A stretch of DNA of 64,000 bases, taken from Datisca glomerata. Its lineage: Eukaryota; Streptophyta; Magnoliopsida; Cucurbitales; Datiscaceae. The notes beneath the pieces are model-generated. The model was given only the letters and a program-made list of their open reading frames with translations. It did no database searches and was not told the DNA's origin. Each line of letters opens with the position of its first letter. Position 1 is the first letter of the stretch. Location: assembly GCA_003255025.1 (NCBI GenBank), contig QANY01007891.1:2076558-2140557 (forward strand), given 5' to 3'. Of this stretch, positions 56,411 through 64,000 are shown one piece after another. The position numbers were made by a program, and so were the translations under genes.

Positions 56411-59400
56411 AAAACAAGTAGAGTCAACAAATTCATGTTGTACTCAATTAAAAATATATTAATAAATAAATATTAATATTTTATTTTATTTTACTCAATC
56501 TAAAATTAATTATAATCAAAATTATATCCATATTTTTAAAATAATAAAAGTTTCATTCTCATTTAACATGGTTAACTTTGATTTTCATTTATTTATTTGT
56601 ATACTCTATTAAAATGTTTGTCATTATAAAACAATTAAAAAACTTAAATGCTTACTATAATAAATAATTAGAAAAACTAAAATACTTAATGAAAAATCAA
56701 ACTACATAGTAAAAGAAAAGAAAACCAAAATGCATAATATAAGAAAAACAAAAAGAAAATGCATGATAAAAAGAAAAATATAAAACAAAGTTAAAGAAAT
56801 GACCAAAGATCGAAACTTGGACCTAAACTACAACAATGGTTGGTATATCTTTTGTAATGGTGTAGAATATATTTATACAAGATGCTGTATTCTTGATCCA
56901 ATTTTATACGCTTCCATATTATATGCGTTTTATACGTTTTGGATAAAAAAAATACGTGAATGATTCTGTACTTTTGAGAACAATTCAGGGACGGACTTTA
57001 AAATATAGAAATTCAAAAATTTACATATAATACGAATTTTATACGCAAATTCACCAACAATTGCTGGGAATGGAGAGGTTTTTTGTGGTTATTTTAGGTG
57101 GAGAGAGAATTAATAGACCTAAAAATTGAGTTATATTCTTTTTTTCGAAAATGTTAGTGTATGAATACTTCTAATATTTTATATATAAAAATGACTTTCG
57201 TATTTTTTATATGCAATAATGGATATTTTTAACTTAGAATATTTGAAGTTAAACATAGAGTAACTGGACTATTAGTTATTTCAGTTAATATATAATACTA
57301 ATTGTTAAGCTATATAGGGGCCATTTTTTTAGTTATTTCTATAATAGAGTCATTATTGCAAATACCTCTTGCTTTTTTATCTTATATAGTTATACTAGGT
57401 GATAACATGCGCATTGCATGACTTATGTACAAATTTTATGTACTTTGATTTGTAAAGTGAAAAATATATTGAACTATAGGCATAATGAGTAAAATAAAAA
57501 GTGTATACTCGTTGGAAACCATATTATATATGAACTCACAATAGAATACAATATGTTATTAAGATAATTTAAAGAATATACTTTTATTATAATATTGTGA
57601 TTTTATTAATAAAAGATTGGAAGAGTTATGATAATTAAATAAAGTATATATGTATTTCATGATGTATAGTCATAAAAATGTACTATGAAACTAATGTTAT
57701 TCGGTAAACGATTAAGAACAAGTACACACAAAAAATCTAAGAATAAGAAATATATCCCTAATTCCAAAAGATCATAGAATATTGAGGATGTTTTTTTCTA
57801 GAAACATTTGGTAGAACATTAAGAATAGATCTTTTAAGAAAATTTATTTGTATAAACTGTAAAAATATAATATGGTGTGAAATATTTTTTTAATTTCCAT
57901 AAACAAAAAATATTTATGTAACAGAACAATGAAAATGATAAGAAAATCCAACTTTTCAGCTCAAACCGTAAAAATTGTCGGAACTTCTTTTTGTAAAAAT
58001 TGTCGAAAATGGTAGAAATAAGTAATATATTTACCAAAATTACACAAACTTAAATAAATTATTTACATTGTTCTGGTCATTTTTGCAAAAAAAAAAAATC
58101 CGATCATTTTTCATGTTCTGGGAGGTGTTGTAAGTTTCATGTTCCTGAGATGAATGACTGTGAGGACGACAGTTAGGACAACACTTGCGGGGAAGATGAA
58201 GATATGAAAAAAAAATTACATAAAGCAAATAGATAATATACAATACATATGTTCCACACAATATATAACTACCTATATATAGTAAAATAATGAAAATAGT
58301 TTATACATCTAACCTTTTGATTTTGAAATAATTTTTTTTTAAATATATACGATACGTACAGATATTTATGTTATATACATAAAATCAAATTTTTTGTTTA
58401 TATCTTATATTCATTGAAATCAGAAGATAAGATGCTATTGTATATTATTTTCATATAAAAGCACTGCAATTTAATTCAAACTTCTAATGCTAGGTCAATT
58501 TGGATTTCATATTTATCTCAACCACGGAGGAAATGGGTCATAACCCAAGTGTCAATTGAGCCTCTATCTTCATAAAAGGAAGGGAAACTTTACATAATAG
58601 ACAACTTGAAGGGAGTGCTTTGAAAAATAGCAAGCTTTCAGTAAATTTAGATAAATAGCATGTTTTTTAATTAGTCGATAATTTTAGACTAAATTGATCA
58701 TCATCTATATATAACATGTTAGATATTTGCCTGGGTATATCATCAGTATATAGCTGATATACCTAATTGATAGACGTTAGAAATTAAGAAGTAATTAATT
58801 GACGTTATTTGAAAACCAAACATACCATAACTGTTTTTGAGAATCTCAACAATACCGATAAAAATCTCTTGGACTTTGCTAAATACAGTAACACTGAAAT
58901 AAAAAAAACTAATAAAATCTAAATTAAATCTATAAAAAACAACAATAAATACTTACAACACATATGAAAGTTTATTTCGATAATAATCATTAAAAATAAT
59001 ATTTATTCGAGTGTATCAGTGATAATATTAATACAAAACACCATCAACAAATATTATTTGAAATATCTTTCAAAAAATTTATAGATGATACGTGCTTTTG
59101 AAGGTATTCAAGTATAACATATTTCTATTGATGGTATACTGATTTTAATTATACTATAATTATGGGAGTAATTAATGCTTAACTTTTTAAATCATATTTG
59201 TCATAACCATAAATCAAGTAAACACCGAATATTTATAATAAAAAAACTATATCCCGCCCAAATCAACCCTTGAAAATCACTTAGATTATTTACTTTCATC
59301 CAATCAGATTTTACCGAAAAAAGGAGATTAATTTCCCTTTGATTTCAATTATATGTCTATAGATGATATATTGATTTCAATCATATCATAACTCTTCTAA

Positions 59401-61140
59401 ATAAACTATTGATAATTATTGACCAACCAATAAATTTAATATTTCAGAATATAAACTAATTATTAAAATACATATATGATGATTTACTAAAACAAAACAA
59501 AAAAGACTTCGAAACAGGCAACACAGGATCAAAACAAAAAAAGTCTGGATTTGATAATGTCAATAATGGTATAGAATATTTTCTTAAAAGAATTAGCTAA
59601 AAAAAAATAAACTAGAATCAATCATTGATTATCATCTAATTTAATTATAAATAAAAATAAAAAGTAACATTTGAATTGAAAAATAATAAACGAATGTTAA
59701 AATCAACTACAAATTCATCAACAACTATTTTAGAAAATAACTATTTTATTAAATAGTTAGTAATGATAATAATTAAAAAATAACCGTTTTAGAAAAAGTC
59801 AACAAAATTAGAAACTACATTTACTATAATACCCCATCAAAATCATTTAGTTTAATATCTAAACTAAATGATTTTTGAATCTTAAATTGTAGGAAAGATT
59901 TATCCATTTTAACTTATTGAAAAATTTGAGGATTGGATTATTATCTTTAATTATAAGTATCATTTAATCATTTCATACATACCTGTTTAATTATAAATAA
60001 TAATTTTTACTATTATTTTTACATAAAAAATAAGATCACATATTCTGAATATTAACGTATATTTTTATTATTCTCATAATACAGTCAACTACTAAATGTT
60101 ATTGTTAATAATCCTTTTATCATTTTTAATTTAATTTATGTAAATGACTATTATCAGAGTAATGATAATTTTTTTTTATTTATTAAAATCATTTTATATT
60201 CGTAAAGTAGTTATAACAATCTTTATGTAAATAATTATTACAATCCGTATAAATATATATATTCCCTCTAAAAATAAGGGAGCTCAATCTTAAAAAAATA
60301 TGCATTTAACAAAAAAATAAAATAAAAATTTGTAGGAGAAAATATTTAGAAATAAGTATTTTCATTAATTACATAAGTACTTATAGAAATGAAATGGACC
60401 AATAAATGAAAATAATTAGATAATTCATATTATTCCTATTTTACCATATGATATATCTCATGTATATAATAACATTTGGTTGATTTTGTATCATAAATAA
60501 AAGTGCTAAATCCATTTTTAGATATTATTAGTGTTAATTAGATTTTTTTATATATATCTCATCTCATGTATATATTTTTTGTCTTACCCATTTTTGGTAT
60601 TATTAGTCTCACAATTTCATTTTGTTTAGATAAGAAAATCTCAAGAATTTTTTTAAAAAGTTTGTCAAAGAACAATTGGGTTAGATTTTGAAAAATATAA
60701 AGATTACTTATAGATGATACATGACTATTTTTAACCATTTATTTAATATATAATAAATATATTAATATTGTCTTATAGAATAGTAGAATGAGAATATGGA
60801 GTTATGGTCAAACTAACTTGACTATTAACTTAATTATTTTTAAAAATTGCTAAAAAACTATGACACCCTATTAAAATAGTTAAATGTTACAATTTCTATA
60901 AAATGAAAGGTTTTAAGTCCCCCTCCCTCAACTCCCCCTTCCCACTTAATTAGAAGCCCAAAAGAAAAAGAAATGGGCAATAAGTCTTACGGTTTTAGCT
61001 TCATTTCATTTGAATTCTTGAGCCACAATTTTGTTGAAGTGATGTTGTTTTAGACTTTAATGATGGGGTGAGGTAAGTTAGATTTGACTATGAAAAAAAT
61101 TCATAACAGGATTAACTCTTATTTTCTCGATGAATCAGAT

Positions 61141-61490
61141 TTAATTAGGAGAAACTTTTGATTTTCTAATTTACCTCCTTTTATGTCCTAATTTAAATTT
61201 TATTTATGCAAAATAAAAGTATATTTTTATCTTAAAAACAATAATATAATAAAAAAAAGTGAGTTAACTTTTTTCTTAAATACACTTCATTGAATTTATT
61301 ATTTGAAAAGAGGCTTAATTTAGGATAAACTTTTGATTTCCTAATTTGCCCCTTTCTATGTCTTAATTTAAATTTGTTTATTCAAAATAAAAGTCTATTT
61401 TTTATCTTAAAATAATAGTATAATAAAAAAAAGTAAGTTAACTTTTACGGTTTTCTCAAGTACGTTAAATTAAATTTACTCACCAGATTT
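61141..61490. repeat. Tandem duplication of about 175 bp
   Basis: The block AACTTTTGATTT(T/C)CTAATTT through TCCTAATTTAAATTT, AAAATAAAAGT, AATAATA and AAAAAAAGT(G/A)AGTTAACTTTT occurs twice in direct order with a 175-bp period (AACTTTTGATT at 61153 and 61328). The copies differ by scattered substitutions and small indels. Confidence 0.8.
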
Positions 61491-61593
61491 GCTCACACTT
61501 ACAATTTAAAGTTCCTTACAAAGAAGGAATATGCACGATCAAATTAAATATACATGAATATAATTAGATTTACTTTCAAGTTAATGTGAACAA

Positions 61594-61711
61594 GGTACTG
61601 AATATGCATGAATAATTGTATTAATACAGTTAATACAAATGGTTGGAAATCACATAAATTCAATGCATTAGGTATATATTATAAATAGGTGCATATTCAG
61701 TACCTATTTAT
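61594..61711. repeat. Overlapping perfect inverted repeats
   Basis: GGTACTGAATATGCA (61594-61608) is exactly complementary to TGCATATTCAGTACC (61690-61704). Overlapping the right arm, ATAAATAGGT (61681-61690) is exactly complementary to ACCTATTTAT (61702-61711) with an 11-base loop. The two foldings share bases and are mutually exclusive. Confidence 0.75.
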
Positions 61712-61999
61712 AATTAGGTTATGGGTTGTAGTGTTGTAGGTCGATGAAGTTCATAAAGAATCATAAATAGAATTATATCTAAATTAATTTTAATATATAT
61801 AATCACACTTAACTAATTAAATGACATCACCCATCACATATAGGTGTAGAAAATATGCATTGGCACTCAAACACATTTTGATCAAATTTACTTCGTTTCT
61901 CTATTCCTGTTCTCATGACCTATTTCTGAGACTGAATGGACCATCATGAACAAAGCCAAGAATTCAAATACCCGGTGAATTTAGCTCTCTAAATTTCTT

Positions 62000-62090
62000 A
62001 CCTATTTAATCCTGACATCGTATGACTCCACTATCTCCATAAATTCCTGACCTATTTAATCGTGGCATCGTACGACTCCACTATAGTTTC
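62000..62090. repeat. Short direct repeat beside a copia remnant
   Basis: ACCTATTTAATC(C/G)TG(A/G)CATCGTA(T/C)GACTCCACTAT occurs at about 62001 and 62050, roughly 49 bp apart, inside the region encoding the end of the copia integrase linker. Confidence 0.65.
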
Positions 62091-62094
62091 GAGG

Positions 62095-62415
62095 CTCTGG
62101 CTCCTGTCGTGGTTCTTCTTTTATTAAATCAGAAATAATTTCTGATTGGGGAGTCGGTGTTTTCCCACTCAATAATTCCTATAACACAACTGTGCTTCTC
62201 GGCTGTACACTTTTAATGTAACATTCTTCAAGAAAATGAGCATTCGTACTAACGAATGTTTTCTGGTCAGACGTACTGTAGAAGATGTACCCTTTCATTC
62301 CTTTAGGATATCCTATAAACATTCATAATTCTGAACGACTGGCCAACTTGCCTGTATTCGATTTTAGAACATGTGCTGGGCTCCCCCATATTTTAAAATG
62401 ATTAATAGATGACTT
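62095..62415 (-). pseudogene. Copia integrase C-terminal remnant
   Basis: Minus-strand sequence, across several frames, gives LKYGGAQHMF, KLASRSE-like and GYPKGMKGYIFYS-like sequence, TFVSTNAHFLEECYIK-like sequence and TPQSEIISDLIK, the conserved passage after the copia integrase core. Stops and shifts are dense. No LTR of this element was found in the window. Confidence 0.65.
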
Positions 62416-62419
62416 TCGT

Positions 62420-63270
62420 CCATACCATCTTTAATATTGAGTGAGGTTCTTTCAATATTAGTCAGTGTAATTTGATTGTTCCCAGAATTTTAAAATTTAT
62501 TTCATCTAAATCTTTTAGTGGTCATAGACCCTCCCTTCTATGAGTTTATCCTTTCAATTTGTTTTTAATATTTTGGAAGAATTGTATATGTTTTTGTAAT
62601 TTGCTAAATTATACTCAAATACTATTTTGACAAAAATCACATCAACTTTCTTTTCGATAGTAATTTACGCATTTTGAACAATCTTTATAGTTCATTTATA
62701 ATTAAACTAATATTTAGATACGAAAAACACCTCACTTTCTTTTTTAGTTACTTTCCTCTTTTTTCTTTTACATTTTTTTTAACAATATCAAATAAATCAT
62801 TGACATAAATAGATAAGTTTTTTTTTGTTTTATATGTCAACCCATGAGCATTAACGTTTTTAATGTTCTTTTAACTTTTTTAATACAATATTTATTGTTA
62901 TTTTGAAGTAACATTGAGTTATTGTTACACATAAAAATAACGAGTAAAAAGAAAATGAACATATTTAATACATTTTTTTCTATATAGATGGTGAATTAAA
63001 AAAAAAAGTAGACTTATCACGTGAAATGCATGTATTTTTTATCCAGTCTAAGAAAAAGATAAAATAGAAAAAAAATTAAAATTTTTTAAGAAAACTATTT
63101 TATCATCTCAGCACGACCGTCCATTTTTACACGGGGCCATGATCTTACAGACATAACTTGAGCCTGTAATTATCAATCTAAGCTAAATATGAATGAGTTG
63201 ACTTGATAGTTTAGCATTATAACCACAAAAAATAGTTTTAGAATTTTTATTCTTTAGTATCTTCTTTCAT
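62420..63270. other. AT-rich spacer
   Basis: Poly-T and poly-A rich sequence without a recognised gene or bounded repeat. Confidence 0.5.
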
Positions 63271-63289
63271 ATTTTCGTGTGAAGATCTA

Positions 63290-64000
63290 TTTTCAAAAAA
63301 ATACGATTTCCTCCATGATTCAGATTTATGGAAAGTGTAAAGTATTTAGACCATCTTTTCTTCCATTGCCCTTTGCTACTGTTTTCTGGTTCAGAAGCCT
63401 TATGCGGCTCGACTCTACTTCTTTGAAGGGCTCAGATTTTGCTGAGATTTGGAACAACTTGGTTGCGGTTCTTGCCAGTTCCTCGTCTGATGCATTATGT
63501 ATACAATAGCTAGCCTTTGGGGTTTGGAGACTTTGGAAGTGTAGGAATCTTAAATGTTTTAAGGAGGATGACCCAGAGCCTATTGATGCCATTCACCTCG
63601 CTAACAAACATTTGGCAGAGTGGTTGTCACGGATATTACATATGGATTCTCGTTTGATTACTCTAGTCAATGCTTCTATATGCTCAGATGGGCTTGAAAG
63701 CTCTTTACTCATGTTGTGTGGAAGAATGGAGTTGGTGGGTTAGGTTGGGTCTTATTCGACCCACGTGGTGTAATTGTCAGTATGAGTTATTTGGCCATTG
63801 AATTATGTCTCAGCGTTGTCTTTATTGAAGTCCAAGCTGTTCTGCAAGGGTTGATTAGTTGCAATAATTTTTTGGGCGGTAATCTCGAATGCTTTAAATG
63901 TTATCTCCATGTTGAACGAGTCTACCTTAAAATTTACTCTGATCGAGTCTATCATTGAGGATGTTAGAAGAGTTTGCTTTGGTTTGAATGTTGTTTCCTT
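63290..64000 (+). pseudogene. Second L1-type LINE, zf-RVT to RNase H part, running off the window
   Basis: The plus strand reads DHLFFHCP then, one frame away, FATVFWFRSLMRLDSTSLK (end of the zf-RVT domain with its His/Cys ligands), FAEIWNNLVAVLASSSSDAL, a stop, GVWRLWKCRNLKCFKEDD, LANKHLAEWLSRILHMDSR, and then GLGWVLFDPRGVIVSMSY, the start of the RVT_3 RNase H-like domain (GxGxVLxDxxG). The order and spacing match the LINE at 42860-49600, but the orientation is opposite and the sequence clearly different, so it is a separate copy. A frameshift and at least one stop break it. Its 3' end lies beyond the window. Confidence 0.75.

Larger units (their letters stand above)
56411..61990. other. AT-rich spacer
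   Basis: No gene was recognised over about 5.6 kb. The longest open frames are short and of AT-driven composition. Features that can be bounded are the 175-bp tandem duplication at 61141-61490 and the inverted repeats at 61594-61711. Confidence 0.5.

Overview
The window looks like AT-rich nuclear DNA from a flowering plant, most likely a eudicot. The signs are Ty1/copia retrotransposons primed by initiator tRNA-Met, En/Spm-type CACTA transposons whose ends read CACTACAAGAAAA, plant L1-type LINEs, and long TA/TG microsatellites. I found no intact protein-coding host gene, no rRNA or tRNA gene and no CRISPR array. Nearly every recognisable coding stretch is a decayed mobile-element gene, so the window reads as a nested transposon graveyard in a gene-poor region. 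The species cannot be named from the sequence alone. One ambiguous base is present at 14414.

Layout: 1-2697 is unannotated. 2698-12553 is a complete but decayed copia element on the minus strand, with LTRs of about 2.2-2.3 kb, a tRNA-Met primer site and broken gag-pol. 12554-19746 is AT-rich spacer with small repeats and one GC-rich, coding-like island (about 17525-17705). 19747-28994 is a Russian-doll nest of three CACTA elements. A (TSD AAA) contains B (22348-28192, TSD AGA), which contains C (23924-25972, TSD ATA); all three insertions keep matching 3-bp target-site duplications. 31101-32399 is a plus-strand copia LTR with primer site and leader but no body. 33084-42054 is a fourth CACTA element, D (TSD TAG), of the same family as A and B. 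D has been invaded by a non-coding LTR retroelement (34288-40480) with an LTR-internal-LTR-partial-internal structure and four successive tandem arrays of different period.

42850-49600 is a minus-strand L1-type LINE split by a copia element (43321 to about 48090). It is followed by a TG microsatellite of about 201 bp (49773-49973). 50000-52240 is a degraded region resembling a retroelement or endogenous pararetrovirus. 52240-52721 is a copia integrase fragment. 52722-56410 is a small copia element whose integrase-to-RT segment is inverted between direct LTRs. 56411-62000 is AT-rich spacer with a 175-bp tandem duplication and a compact inverted repeat. About 62100-62410 is another copia integrase remnant. 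The window ends inside a second, plus-strand LINE 3' region (63290-64000).

Functionally, nothing here appears able to move on its own: every gag-pol, transposase and LINE frame seen has stops, frameshifts or missing domains. The value of the window lies in its readable insertion order and in several unusual rearrangements: the triple CACTA nest, the internally inverted copia, and the multi-array non-coding LTR element.
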